Shown here: positions 1 through 8,529 of the stretch, piece after piece
Numbering within the stretch: the stretch's first letter is position 1
Layout: each line of letters starts with the position of its first letter
Translations under genes and position numbers: made by a program
Notes under the pieces: generated by a model
What the model was told of the DNA's origin: nothing
Seen by the model: only the letters and a program-made list of their open reading frames with translations
Database searches by the model: none
Source: DATHTC01 sp963746805
Lineage (GTDB): Bacteria; Actinomycetota; Thermoleophilia; Gaiellales; Gaiellaceae
Assembly (NCBI GenBank): GCA_963746805.1
Contig: CAVVCQ010000001.1
Span: forward strand, 1,240,001-1,304,000
Length of the DNA stretch: 64,000 nt
Direction of reading: 5' to 3'

Positions 1-988
1 TGAGCCCCAGGAGCGGCGTCCCGACGAGGACGGCGGAGATCGCCCACGAGTTGACGAAGCCGATCGCCGCCCCGGGGGCGTCGGGGCGGAGCCGCTGCGC
101 CTCGGTGAACACGTAGGCGAACGGGATGCCCGCTGCGAGCCCGGCGAGCAATGCGCCGAGCGCGAGCAGGACGAGCGGGAGCGGCAGTGCCAGGAGGGCG
201 AGGCCGAGCGCCAGGCCGGCGGCGCTCGCGATCAGCTCCGGCCGCGCCCGCTCCGGATGCCCGCGCAGGAGCGCGCCGCCCAGCGGCCTCGTCACGATCC
301 CGGCGACGAGCAGGAGCGCGCCCACGACCGCCGCGACCGCGCGCGGCTCGCCGTGCCGCTCGAGCAACGGCACGGCCCAGTTCGCCGCCACCACCGACAC
401 GCCGAAGCTGCCCGCGTGGATCACGCCGAGGCGGATGAGGCGCCGGTCGAGCACGAGCCCGGACGCCGCCCAGGCGTGGCGCGGGTCGCGGGGCGCCGTC
501 AGCAGGACGGCGGCGGTGACGAGCGCTGCGGCGAGCCCCGTCCAGTACGGCGCCCGCCAGTCCAGCAGCCCGACGAGCTGCGGCGTGATCGCGATGGCGA
601 GGCCGCCGCCGGCCATCGTCGACGCGCCGTACAGGCCCTGGAGCGCGGGCCCGCCGCCGGTCGCCCGCACGTAGTCCGAGCCCGCGACGAAGCCCGCGCC
701 GCTCCCGATCCCGATCACGAGCCGCGCCCCGCCCGCGAGCCACGGGTCCGGCGCGAGCAGCGCGAGCACGTTGCCCGCGGCGCAGCAGGCAAGCGCGACG
801 AAGCCGACCCGCCGCGCGCCCCAGCGGTCGGATGCACGGCCGGCCGGGATCTGCGAGACGAGGTGGGTGAGGAAGAGCGCCGTCGTCAGCAGGCCGACGA
901 CGGGAAGCGACGTCTCGTAGGCGTCGGCGAGCGGGTCGGCGACGGCGCCGACGTTCGCGATGTTCCAGGTCACGCCCGCGCCCAGCAC
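1..988 (-). CDS. MFS transporter, 3' end beyond window edge
   Basis: Major facilitator superfamily permease of the inner membrane; about 329 codons are visible and the C-terminal part runs off the left edge. The translation shows alternating hydrophobic helices. The loop after helix 2 holds a typical MFS motif (QIPAGRASDRWGARR), and further helices end near FAYVFTEAQRLRPDAPG. The only usable start in frame near the end of the upstream amidohydrolase gene is GTG at 988, 32 bases after that stop, so the two genes are probably co-transcribed. Family knowledge supports small-solute transport. The placement next to pyrimidine/hydantoin-degrading enzymes suggests a nucleobase, carbamoyl compound or amino acid as substrate, but that is inference. 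The N-terminus is short before helix 1, so the start is uncertain. Confidence 0.8.
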   Translation of the reverse strand, partial: MLGAGVTWNIANVGAVADPLADAYETSLPVVGLLTTALFLTHLVSQIPAGRASDRWGARRVGFVALACCAAGNVLALLAPDPWLAGGARLVIGIGSGAGFVAGSDYVRATGGGPALQGLYGASTMAGGGLAIAITPQLVGLLDWRAPYWTGLAAALVTAAVLLTAPRDPRHAWAASGLVLDRRLIRLGVIHAGSFGVSVVAANWAVPLLERHGEPRAVAAVVGALLLVAGIVTRPLGGALLRGHPERARPELIASAAGLALGLALLALPLPLVLLALGALLAGLAAGIPFAYVFTEAQRLRPDAPGAAIGFVNSWAISAVLVGTPLLGL

Positions 989-1020
989 GAGCGCGGCGAC
1001 GGCGGCGCGGCCGGGTCGTG

Positions 1021-2265
1021 CTAGCCGCGGGCGGCGATCCAGGGGATCGTTTTCGTGGCGAGGCGGTCGAGCGCCTGGACGGCGAGCTCGAGGTGCTCCG
1101 GCTTCGTGTCCTCGAGCTTCGTGTGCGAGAGGCCGCGGAGTGACTGGACGAAGAGCATCACCGTCGGCACGCCTGCCCGCGCCACCTCGGCCGCGTCGTG
1201 GAGCGGCCCGCTCGGAAGTCGGTGCGACGTGCCGGAGACCTCGCGGACGGACTCCTCCGCGAGCTCGATCAGCTCCTCCTCGAACAGGATCGGCTGGATG
1301 TTCCAGATGCGCTCCCAGGCGACGTCGATGTTCTCCTCGGCCGCGAACCGGTCGGCCGCCTCCTGCGCCTCGCGGAGCATCGACGCGAGCGTGTCCGCGT
1401 CCATGTGCCGCTGGTCGAGCAGCTGCTCCGCCGTCTCGACGACCGAGGTGACGATCCCCGGCTTCGTCACGACGCCGCCGGACGTGCACACGGCGCCGCC
1501 GCCGGCGCGCGCGGCGATGTCCCGGATCTCGAGCGCGAGCTTCGCGGCGCCGGCGAGCGCGTCGCGCCGCTGATCCATCGGCGTCGAGCCGGCGTGCGCC
1601 GCCTGGCCCGTCCACGTGAAGCGCGAGCGCTCCACGCCGAACGTCCCGATGACGGCGCCGAGCGGGAGGTCCAGCGACTCGAGCACCGGCCCCTGCTCGA
1701 TGTGCAGCTCGAGGTAGGCGGCGGCGTTCGCGAGCTGCGAGCGCGCCTCGAGCGCACGGTCGAGGTCGACGTCGTGCGCGGCGAGCGCATCCGGCAGGGC
1801 CGTTCCCTCCCGGTCGCGCAGCTGCCGCAGCTCGTCCTGGTCGGCCATCGTCCCCGAGGCCGCGGACGAGCCGAACAGCGACCGCCCGAAGCGCGCGCCC
1901 TCCTCGTCGGCCCAGTCCACGAGCCGGACGGTGACCGGCGGCGTCCCCTCCTCCGCGAGCCTGCGCATCACCTCGACGCCGCCGAGGACGTTGAGGCAGC
2001 CGTCGAGCCAGCCGCCGTTCGGGACGGAGTCCATGTGGCCGCCGATGAGCAGCTCGCGGTCGGACTCGCCGCGGAGCGTGAACCACTGGTTCCCGGCCGC
2101 GTCGCGCTCGTACTCGAGCCCGAGGCCGTCGAGCTTCCCGCGGAGCCAGTCGCGCCCGCGCACCCACGTGTCCGTCCACGCCACGCGCTGCGCGCCGTTC
2201 TCGTCGCCGGTCAGCTCCCGGAGCTCGCGGAGCTCGTCGACGGTGCGTGACGGCTGCAGCGGCAC
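1021..2265 (-). CDS. M20-family N-carbamoyl-amino-acid amidohydrolase (beta-ureidopropionase / allantoate amidohydrolase type)
   Basis: Zinc-dependent cytoplasmic hydrolase of the M20/AmaB-HyuC family (414 aa, usual length about 410). It removes the carbamoyl group from N-carbamoyl amino acids, giving the amino acid, CO2 and ammonia. Metal-ligand motifs are visible in order: GGHMDSV followed by GGWLDG near residue 80-95, ADEEGARF near 120, ELHIEQGP near 185 and SHTKLED close to the C-terminus. I chose GTG 2265 because the frame upstream of it is arginine-rich and unlike the family, and AGGAT lies just before it. It lies divergent from an ABC importer/dihydropyrimidinase unit, so N-carbamoyl-beta-alanine is a likely substrate. 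An L-carbamoylase or allantoate role cannot be excluded. Confidence 0.88.
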   Translation of the reverse strand: MPLQPSRTVDELRELRELTGDENGAQRVAWTDTWVRGRDWLRGKLDGLGLEYERDAAGNQWFTLRGESDRELLIGGHMDSVPNGGWLDGCLNVLGGVEVMRRLAEEGTPPVTVRLVDWADEEGARFGRSLFGSSAASGTMADQDELRQLRDREGTALPDALAAHDVDLDRALEARSQLANAAAYLELHIEQGPVLESLDLPLGAVIGTFGVERSRFTWTGQAAHAGSTPMDQRRDALAGAAKLALEIRDIAARAGGGAVCTSGGVVTKPGIVTSVVETAEQLLDQRHMDADTLASMLREAQEAADRFAAEENIDVAWERIWNIQPILFEEELIELAEESVREVSGTSHRLPSGPLHDAAEVARAGVPTVMLFVQSLRGLSHTKLEDTKPEHLELAVQALDRLATKTIPWIAARG

Positions 2266-2275
2266 GGGCCGGATC

Positions 2276-2646
2276 CTAGAGCGCCGCCGCCTCCCGTTTC
2301 CAGCGCGGCCGTCCCAGACGCCAGACGCGCGACCAGAGGAGGAACGCGACGAGCGGAACGAGCACGTACGCAAGCCGGTGCAGGTAAGTCGTGTGGACGA
2401 CGATCCCCTGCTCGATGTCGCCGCTCAGGCCAGGCGCCACAAGTCGGCGCTCCAAGGGGGGTCGAAACGGCCCCAGTGCGCGGCCCGCCGCCCACGCGAC
2501 CGCCTCCTCAGCGCCGAAGTCCTCCGCCGCCGCGCGCGAAGGTGCCCGCGGAGCTCACGCCGGATCGCACGCCGCCGCTCCGCGGGCGCGTCGTGCCACA
2601 GCCGGCGGCGACCTGGCAGGAACGCTGAACTGATCAGGGACGAGTG
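2276..2646 (-). pseudogene. Remnant of an unrecognised membrane-associated protein gene
   Basis: No complete gene fits here, but two minus-strand frames look protein-like. The first has a basic helix (PAERRRAIRRELRGHL). The second, offset by two bases, reads DFGAEEAVAWAAGRALG and then a hydrophobic helix (LAYVLVPLVAFLLW) followed by a basic tail and a stop at 2278-2276. Neither frame has a plausible ATG or GTG start. Together they resemble a short helical domain joined to a C-terminal membrane segment that has lost its frame and 5' end. An imperfect palindrome (AGTGTCAGACACT, 2643-2655) lies at the broken 5' edge. I do not recognise the family. The other possibility is that the hydrophobic stretch is chance translation of GC-rich DNA. 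Confidence 0.35.
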
Positions 2647-2803
2647 TCAGACACTGAAGAGGGGCTGCTTCTTAGTAGTGGCCCCGTTACCGTGACTGAC
2701 ACTGTGGGACGCGGTCGTGCCGAGGGTGCGCCGACTCTCCACGCACAGCGCCGGGCCGCGGCCTGATCGACCCTCCGTCGTCGGCTCGTTTAGGTTCCTC
2801 CCG

Positions 2804-3646
2804 ATGGCGTCGACCGCCCTTCGCCGCACCGGGGTCTTCCTGCTCGTGCTCGCCGGCCTCTGGGCGCTCTGGGAGGGGTTCAAGTGGGTCGGCGAGCGGA
2901 CGGAGCTGACGCTCGGCACCTTCATGGTCAACGACGTCACCTTCCCGCACCTCCACGACATCGTGGGGCAGCTGTTCGAGCCGTCGCGACGCAACGGGCC
3001 GCTGCTGATCGAGGTGCTCTGGGACGCCGCGCTGTTCACCGCCAAGGAGGCGGTGGCCGGCTTCCTGCTCGGGGCCACGATCGGGCTCCTGATCGGGATC
3101 GTCCTCCACCACTCCCGCCTGCTGCAACGCGGCTTCCTGCCGTACATCGTCGCCTCGCAGACAGTGCCGATCCTCGCGATCGCACCGATGGTGGTCGTCT
3201 ACCTCGGCGGCGAGCTGCAGGCGCCTGCCTGGGTCTCTGTCTCCGTGATCGCCGCGTATCTGACCTTCTTCCCCGTGACGGTGAACACGCTGCGCGGCCT
3301 CGCCTCGGCCGACCCGCGTGCGCTCGAGCTGATGCGGTCCTACGCGGCATCGAACTGGTCGATCCTCTGGCACCTCAAGCTGCCCGCCTCCCTCCCGTAC
3401 CTCTTCGCCGCGTTCAAGGTCGCGGCGACGGCGAGCGTCGTCGGCGCGATCATCGGCGAGCTGCCGTCGTCCATCCAGGACGGCCTCGGCGGAGCGATCA
3501 TCAACTTCAACCAGTACTACCTCAGCTCCCCGCCGAGCCTCTGGGCGACGAACCTCGTCGCCGCCGCGCTGGGGATCTCGTTCTTCCTCGTCGTCGTCCT
3601 GGTCGAGAAGCTCGTCGTGCGGCGGGCGCCGGAGTACCTCGCGTGA
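2804..3646 (+). CDS. ABC transporter permease (NitT/TauT/ThiX type)
   Basis: Inner-membrane permease of an ABC importer (280 aa, BPD_transp_1 fold). It has an N-terminal helix (FLLVLAGLWALWEGF), five or six further helices, and the conserved permease segment near LELMRSYAASNWSILWHLKLPASLPYLFAA, equivalent to the EAA loop that contacts the ATPase. ATG 2804 gives a short N-terminus before helix 1, as in the sister permease downstream; the frame is open further upstream but is not membrane-like. Its stop overlaps the GTG start of the ATPase gene by 4 bases, so the importer genes form one operon. The closest families import nitrate, sulfonates, or pyrimidine precursors of thiamin. Confidence 0.88.
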   Translation: MASTALRRTGVFLLVLAGLWALWEGFKWVGERTELTLGTFMVNDVTFPHLHDIVGQLFEPSRRNGPLLIEVLWDAALFTAKEAVAGFLLGATIGLLIGIVLHHSRLLQRGFLPYIVASQTVPILAIAPMVVVYLGGELQAPAWVSVSVIAAYLTFFPVTVNTLRGLASADPRALELMRSYAASNWSILWHLKLPASLPYLFAAFKVAATASVVGAIIGELPSSIQDGLGGAIINFNQYYLSSPPSLWATNLVAAALGISFFLVVVLVEKLVVRRAPEYLA

Positions 3647-4452
3647 GCGCCGCCGAGTCGGTCGTCTCGATCCGCGACGTCGCGAAGTCGTTCGTCGGCG
3701 GCCAGGTGCAGGCGCTCGAGGACATCTCGCTCGAGATCCGCCCGCGCGAGTTCGTCTCGCTGATCGGGCCGTCGGGGTGCGGCAAGTCGACGCTCCTGCG
3801 CATCGTCGGCGACCTGATCACGCCGACCACGGGCGAGGTGACGGTCAACGGGAAGCCGGCGCGCCGGGCACGGCGTGACCGCGACTACGGGATCGTCTTC
3901 CAGGACGCCGTCCTCTACGACTGGCGCACGGTGGCGAAGAACATCGCCCTCCCGCTCGAGCTCGCCGGTTGGAACCGCGCACGGCGGCAGGAGCGCGTCG
4001 GCGAGATGCTCGAGCTCGTCGAGCTCACCGGCTTCGAGGGCCGCTACCCGTGGCAGCTCTCGGGCGGGATGCAGCAGCGCGTCTCGATCGCGCGAGCACT
4101 GTCGTTCTCCCCGGCGCTGATGCTGATGGACGAGCCGTTCGGCGCGCTCGACGAGATGACGCGCGAGCGCCTCAACGGCGAGCTGCTGCGGATCTGGGAC
4201 GAGACCGGCTGCACGGTCGTCTTCGTCACGCACTCGATCGCCGAGGCCGTGTTCCTCTCGACCCGCGTGGCCGTGATGTCGCCGCGGCCCGGCCGGATCG
4301 CGCAGATCGTCGACGTCGACCTGCCGTACCCGCGGACGCAGGACACGCGCGAGGACGCGCGCTTCTTCGAGCTCGTCACGGAGGTGCGCGAGGCGCTCCA
4401 CGGCGGCTCGGGACGGCCCGCGCCCGTGCGGAGCGTGGAGGCCGACCGCTGA
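3643..4452 (+). CDS. ABC transporter ATP-binding protein (NitT/TauT type)
   Basis: Cytoplasmic ATPase subunit of the importer (269 aa). The Walker A motif GPSGCGKST is at residues 42-50, a Q-loop lies in IVFQDAVLYDW, the ABC signature LSGGMQQR is near 141, Walker B LMLMDEPFGALDE follows, and the switch His is in VFVTHS. The start GTG 3643 overlaps the permease stop (GTGA), which indicates translational coupling. The C-terminus is short, with no TOBE domain, as usual in the SsuB/TauB/ThiZ group. It should energise the two permeases at 2804 and 4512 together with the lipoprotein at 5303. Confidence 0.93.
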   Translation: MSAAESVVSIRDVAKSFVGGQVQALEDISLEIRPREFVSLIGPSGCGKSTLLRIVGDLITPTTGEVTVNGKPARRARRDRDYGIVFQDAVLYDWRTVAKNIALPLELAGWNRARRQERVGEMLELVELTGFEGRYPWQLSGGMQQRVSIARALSFSPALMLMDEPFGALDEMTRERLNGELLRIWDETGCTVVFVTHSIAEAVFLSTRVAVMSPRPGRIAQIVDVDLPYPRTQDTREDARFFELVTEVREALHGGSGRPAPVRSVEADR

Positions 4453-4511
4453 GCGCCGCCTCCCCCGTTCCCGCCGCGCCGGTCGCCGGCGAGGCCCTGC
4501 TCGGGCGCACG

Positions 4512-5273
4512 GTGCGCGGCCTCCGCGGCTGGATCCCGGCCGTGATCGTGTTCGTGCTCGGGATCGCGCTGTGGGAGGGGTACGTGAAGGCGTTCGACGT
4601 CCAGCGCTTCCTGCTCCCCCCGCCCTCGGACATCGCGCAGACGTTCTGGGACGAGCGGGCGGTCCTCTGGCACGCGGGCTGGTTCACGTTCAAGGAGGCC
4701 CTCGGCGGCTTCTTCATCGGCTCGACCGCCGGCGTCCTCGCCGCCCTCGTGTGCGCCCGCTGGCGCCCGCTCGGCCGCGCGCTGATGCCGTACATGATCG
4801 CGGCGAACGCCGTCCCGATCATCGCGTTCGCCCCGATCACCAACCAGTGGTTCGGGCTCCTGAACCCGCTCTCCAAGATGGTCATCGCCGCCGTGCTCTG
4901 CTTCTTCCCGGTGATGGTGAACACGCTCCGCGGGCTCACCTCGGTGCGGCCCCAGTCGCTCGAGTTGATGCGGAGCTATGCGGCGAGCGACTTCACGATC
5001 TTCCGCCGCGTGCGCATCCCGAACTCGCTCCCGTACCTGTTCGCGGCCTTGAAGGTCGCGAGCGTGCTGGCGATGATCGGCGCCGTCGTGGGCGAGTACT
5101 TCGGAGGCTCCCAGGAAGCGCTCGGCGTGCAGATCCGCAACTCGGCGGCCCTGTTCCGCTTCGAGACGGCGTGGGCGGCGATCCTGGTCGCCTCGATCCT
5201 GGGGATTGCGTTCTACCTCGCGATCGGCTTCGTGGAGCGGGCCGTGCTGCGATGGGAGCGAAGGGGCGAATAG
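4512..5273 (+). CDS. Second ABC transporter permease (NitT/TauT/ThiX type)
   Basis: Second inner-membrane permease of the same importer, about 253 aa, a paralogue of the protein at 2804. Both contain the block TLRGL, LELMRSYAAS and LPYLFAA in the same order. The presence of two different permeases implies a heterodimeric channel. I chose GTG 4512 because it gives the same roughly ten residues before helix 1 as the paralogue. A CTG at 4449 that overlaps the ATPase stop by 4 bases in the same way as the previous junction would add 21 residues and cannot be dismissed. The gene ends 29 bases before the substrate-binding lipoprotein. Confidence 0.87.
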   Translation: MRGLRGWIPAVIVFVLGIALWEGYVKAFDVQRFLLPPPSDIAQTFWDERAVLWHAGWFTFKEALGGFFIGSTAGVLAALVCARWRPLGRALMPYMIAANAVPIIAFAPITNQWFGLLNPLSKMVIAAVLCFFPVMVNTLRGLTSVRPQSLELMRSYAASDFTIFRRVRIPNSLPYLFAALKVASVLAMIGAVVGEYFGGSQEALGVQIRNSAALFRFETAWAAILVASILGIAFYLAIGFVERAVLRWERRGE

Positions 5274-5302
5274 TCCGGGTCGTACGAGCAAAGGAGAGAG
5301 GG

Positions 5303-6454
5303 ATGAAGGACCGGAGATGGCTGTGGCTCGCGGCGCTGGTCGCCGTGGCGGCGTTCGCGCTCGCCGGCTGCGGCGGCGACGACGACGAGGGCGGCGGCTC
5401 GACCGGCGCCGGCACCGGCGAGGCGGCGGAGCAGCCGAAGGACAGCGTCACGCTGCAGCTCAAGTGGGTCACGCAGGCGCAGTTCGCCGGCTACTACGCC
5501 GCGCTCGAGCAGGGCTACTACGACGCCGAGAACCTCGACGTCGAGATCAAGGTCGGCGGGCCGGACATCACGCCCGAGCAGGTGGTCGCGTCCGGGCAGG
5601 CCGAGTTCGGCATCGACTGGCTGCCGTCGCTGCTCGCCACGCGCGACCAGGGCGGCGACCTCGTCAACATCTCCCAGGTCTTCGAGCGCTCCGGCATGAC
5701 CGAGGTGACCTGGAAGGACAGCGGGATCACCGACGTCGCCGGGATGAAGGGCAAGAAGGTCGGCGTGTGGTGCTGCGGCAACGAGTTCGAGCTCTTCGCC
5801 GCCTTGACGAAGAACGGCATCGACCCGAAGGACAAGAGCGACGTCACGATCGTCAACCAGCCGTTCGACATGAACCTGTTCACGCAGCGGCAGGTCGACG
5901 CCGCCGCGGCGATGACCTACAACGAGCTCGCGCAGGTGCTCGAGACGGAGAACCCGGAGACGGGCCAGCTCTACACGCTCGACGACCTCAACGTGATCAC
6001 GATGGAGGAAGCCGGCACCGCCATGCTCGAGGACGGCGTCTTCGTGCGCGGCGACTGGATCGCGGAGGAGGGCAACGGCGACGTCGCCACGCGCTTCCTC
6101 AAGGCGTCGCTGAAGGGCTGGATCTTCTGCCGTGACAACCCGGAGGACTGCCTCCAGATCGTGCTCGACAACGGGCCGACGCTCGGCGAAGGCCACCAGC
6201 GCTGGCAGCTGAACGAGATCAACGCGCTCATCTGGCCGAACGAGGCCCAGTTCGGCGTGATGAACAAGGAGGACTTCGACCGCACGGCGGAGATCGCGGA
6301 GCAGTTCGGCGTGATCAAGCAGGCGCCGTCGCAGGACGCCTACACGACCGAGTACGCGGAGGCCGCGCTCGCGGCGCTCGAGGACGAGGGCGCCGACGTG
6401 AAGGGGTCGAGCTGGGAGAAGGAGGACGTGGAGGTGACGAAGGGCGGCAACTAG
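5303..6454 (+). CDS. ABC substrate-binding lipoprotein, NMT1/THI5-like
   Basis: Secreted, lipid-anchored substrate-binding protein (383 aa). A good ribosome site, AAGGAGAG, lies 5 bases before ATG 5303. The N-terminus is a lipoprotein signal with lipobox LAGC (Cys about residue 23) and an acidic/glycine linker. The mature part begins with TLQLKWVTQAQFAGYYAALEQG, the signature opening of the NMT1/THI5-like family (ThiY, riboflavin or pyrimidine-precursor binding proteins). A Cys-Cys pair in VGVWCCGNEFE occupies the segment that in THI5-like proteins carries a CCCF-type motif. It is the last gene of the importer operon before a strong hairpin terminator. The ligand is not shown by the sequence; a pyrimidine-like compound fits the family and the neighbouring dihydropyrimidinase. 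Confidence 0.88.
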   Translation: MKDRRWLWLAALVAVAAFALAGCGGDDDEGGGSTGAGTGEAAEQPKDSVTLQLKWVTQAQFAGYYAALEQGYYDAENLDVEIKVGGPDITPEQVVASGQAEFGIDWLPSLLATRDQGGDLVNISQVFERSGMTEVTWKDSGITDVAGMKGKKVGVWCCGNEFELFAALTKNGIDPKDKSDVTIVNQPFDMNLFTQRQVDAAAAMTYNELAQVLETENPETGQLYTLDDLNVITMEEAGTAMLEDGVFVRGDWIAEEGNGDVATRFLKASLKGWIFCRDNPEDCLQIVLDNGPTLGEGHQRWQLNEINALIWPNEAQFGVMNKEDFDRTAEIAEQFGVIKQAPSQDAYTTEYAEAALAALEDEGADVKGSSWEKEDVEVTKGGN

Positions 6455-6483
6455 CCGCGCCCCGCTCCGTCGTGCTGGCATCG

Positions 6484-6518
6484 CGTGGCCGCCCCGGGCG
6501 ATACTCGGGGCGGCCACG
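6484..6518 (+). terminator. Hairpin terminator after the importer operon
   Basis: A perfect 13-bp stem, CGTGGCCGCCCCG (6484-6496) paired with CGGGGCGGCCACG (6506-6518), with a 9-base loop and followed by ACTGTTT. It lies 29 bases after the lipoprotein stop and 26 bases before the dihydropyrimidinase start, so the enzyme is either partly uncoupled from the importer or has its own promoter in this gap. Confidence 0.7.
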
Positions 6519-6544
6519 ACTGTTTCGGAAGGGGTGGTTCCCGG

Positions 6545-7957
6545 ATGTCGGTTCTGATCAAGGGCGGCCGCGTGATCACCGCGGCCGACGACTACGTCGG
6601 CGACGTCCTCGTCGAGGGCGAGCGCATCTCGCTGATCGGCGAGTCGCTCGACGTCGACGCCGAGCGCGTGATCGACGCGTCCGGCAAGTACGTGCTCCCG
6701 GGCTGCGTCGACCCGCACACGCACCTGGACATGCCGTTCGGCGGCACCGTGACGGCCGACGACTTCGAGTCGGGCCATACCGCGGCGGCGTTCGGCGGCA
6801 CGACCACGCACGTCGACTTCTGCATCCAGCCCAAGGGCGAGACCTTCGCCTCCGCGCTCGAGACCTGGCACGGCAAGGCGAACGGGAACGCGATCATCGA
6901 CTACGGCTTCCACATCGCCGTCACCGACCTCGACGAGGGCGGGACGCTCGAGGAGCTGGCGGCCCTGCCCGAGGAGCACGGCGTCACGTCGTACAAGCTC
7001 TTCATGGCCTACAAGGGCGCGCTGATGGTCGACGACGACACGCTGTACCGCGCCATGGAGGTCGCGTCGAAATCGGGCGCGCTCGTGATGGTGCACGCCG
7101 AGAACGGCGACGTCATCGACATCCTCGTGCGCGAGGCGCTCGAGGCCGGCAACACCGACCCGCTCTACCACGCGCTCACGCGCCCGCCCGAGGTCGAGGG
7201 CGAGGCGACGAACCGCGCGATCCAGCTCGCGCACCTCGCCGGGTCGCCGCTCTACGTCGTCCACGTGACCTGCCGCGAGGCCGTCGAGCCGATCGCGGCC
7301 GCGCGGGAGAAGGGCTGGAACATCTGGGGCGAGACGTGCACGCAGTACTTCTTCAACTCGCTCGACGACATCAAGAAGCCGGACTTCGAGGGCGCGAAGT
7401 ACGTCTACTCGCCGCCGGTGCGGGACAAGTCGAACTGGGACGTGCTGTGGAACGCGGTCCGGCGCGACGCGCTGTCGGTGATCTCGACCGACCACTGCGC
7501 GTTCACATGGGGCGAGCAGAAGGCCATAGGCCGCGACGACTTCTCGAAGATCCCGAACGGCGGGCCCGGGCTCGAGAACCGGCTGCACATGATCCACGAG
7601 TTCGGCGTCCGCTCCGGACGGCTGACCCTGAACCGGATGGTCGAGCTACTGGCGACGAACCCGGCGAAGCTGTTCGGGCTCTACCCGCGCAAGGGGACGA
7701 TCGCCGTCGGCTCGGACGCGGACATCGTGATCTTCGACCCGGAGCGACAGCACCGGATCACGGCGGCGGGGCAGCACTCGAAGTCGGACTACAACCTCTA
7801 CGAGGGCACGGAGGTGACCGGCACGCCGGAACTCGTCCTGCGCCGGGGCGAGGTCCTCGTCGAGAACGGCGAGCTCGTCGCGCGCCCGGGCAGCGGCCAG
7901 TTCATCCGCCGCGCCCGCTTCGGGCAGGAGCTGCGGGCCGCGGCGCCGGTCGCGTAG
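6545..7957 (+). CDS. hydA: Dihydropyrimidinase / D-hydantoinase
   Basis: Cytoplasmic amidohydrolase (470 aa, typical of the family). It reversibly opens dihydrouracil, dihydrothymine or 5-substituted hydantoins to N-carbamoyl-amino acids. The binuclear metal site is readable: VDPHTHLD near residue 57, the carboxylated lysine K151 in TSYKLFMAYKG, His in MVHAENG and VVHVTC, and the catalytic Asp in ISTDHCAF. ATG 6545 is preceded by GGAAGGGG. Its product is the substrate of the amidohydrolase encoded divergently at 1021-2265, so together they perform steps two and three of reductive pyrimidine catabolism. The first enzyme, dihydropyrimidine dehydrogenase, is not in this window. Confidence 0.95.
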   Translation: MSVLIKGGRVITAADDYVGDVLVEGERISLIGESLDVDAERVIDASGKYVLPGCVDPHTHLDMPFGGTVTADDFESGHTAAAFGGTTTHVDFCIQPKGETFASALETWHGKANGNAIIDYGFHIAVTDLDEGGTLEELAALPEEHGVTSYKLFMAYKGALMVDDDTLYRAMEVASKSGALVMVHAENGDVIDILVREALEAGNTDPLYHALTRPPEVEGEATNRAIQLAHLAGSPLYVVHVTCREAVEPIAAAREKGWNIWGETCTQYFFNSLDDIKKPDFEGAKYVYSPPVRDKSNWDVLWNAVRRDALSVISTDHCAFTWGEQKAIGRDDFSKIPNGGPGLENRLHMIHEFGVRSGRLTLNRMVELLATNPAKLFGLYPRKGTIAVGSDADIVIFDPERQHRITAAGQHSKSDYNLYEGTEVTGTPELVLRRGEVLVENGELVARPGSGQFIRRARFGQELRAAAPVA

Positions 7958-7975
7958 TCCGGCACGGGTCATGAA

Positions 7976-8011
7976 AGTGTCTGACACCGGCCACGGCCGG
8001 TGTCAGACACT
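7976..8011. terminator. Perfect inverted repeat between convergent genes
   Basis: AGTGTCTGACACCGGCC (7976-7992) and its exact complement (7995-8011) form a 17-bp stem with a 2-base loop between the dihydropyrimidinase and a convergent secreted-protein gene. The position fits a bidirectional terminator, although no T-run follows on either side. The 12-mer GTGTCAGACACT within it also occurs at 2644-2655, so it may instead be one copy of a dispersed palindromic repeat. Confidence 0.6.
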
Positions 8012-8018
8012 CTTGCGC

Positions 8019-8529
8019 TCACGTCCCGCAGCTGACGCGCGGGTTCCAGGCATGCAGGATCCCGCTCGGGTTCGGCTTCCAGATCCACGCGTGCAGGGCG
8101 TAGAACGGCGGCAGGCCGTAGCGGTTCGGGGACGGGACGAAGTCGAACTCCCGTCCGAACAGCTCGGGCGTGGCGCTCCCGGCCCAGTCGGCCGCGAACA
8201 CGAGGTACTCGAGCGCGACGAGCTTCATCGAGCCGTCGTTCCTCGTCTCGTAGACGAGCAGCTCCGGCTCGTCGGCGTCGACACGTGCCGTCGAGGAGCG
8301 TCGGGTCGAGCATGTGCGTCCCCATGGCTCCCTCCCCCGGCTGGGCGATGCACGTGGCCCCGGAGAGATCGGCGACGCGAACGGAGTAGCCCGCCGCGAC
8401 CGCCTTGTCGAGGTCGTGGTAGGCGGCCGTCGCCGACTTCGCCTCGCCGAAGCCGCCGGCCGCGAGCGCCGTCCCGGCGAGGGCGAGGACGGGCACGACG
8501 AGCAGCAGGATCAGCCGGCGCGCGGTCAT
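8019..8529 (-). pseudogene. Secreted hypothetical protein, interrupted by a one-base insertion
   Basis: The first frame begins at ATG 8529 with a clean signal peptide (RRLILLLVVPVLALAGTALAA) and continues through SVRVADLSGATCIAQPGEGAMGTHML. Around 8283 the frame is lost. Reading resumes one base later in DADEPELLVYETRNDGSMK and LVALEYLVFAADWAG, and ends NPRVSC-GT at a stop at 8021-8019. The two halves make one coherent protein of about 169 aa if one T is removed near 8283. The family looks like a conserved actinobacterial exported protein of unknown function; I cannot name it. ATG 8529 overlaps the stop of the DUF4242 gene (ATGA), so the two genes are one unit. A consensus error is as likely as real inactivation. 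Confidence 0.65.

Noticed and set aside
6455..6544. Riboswitch upstream of the dihydropyrimidinase gene
   Set aside because: The 90-base gap is mostly a simple perfect 13-bp hairpin; no multi-helix conserved core is visible.
5213..7597. A 794-codon minus-strand frame opposite the lipoprotein and dihydropyrimidinase genes
   Set aside because: Same reason: antisense of two clear genes with strong domain motifs on the plus strand.
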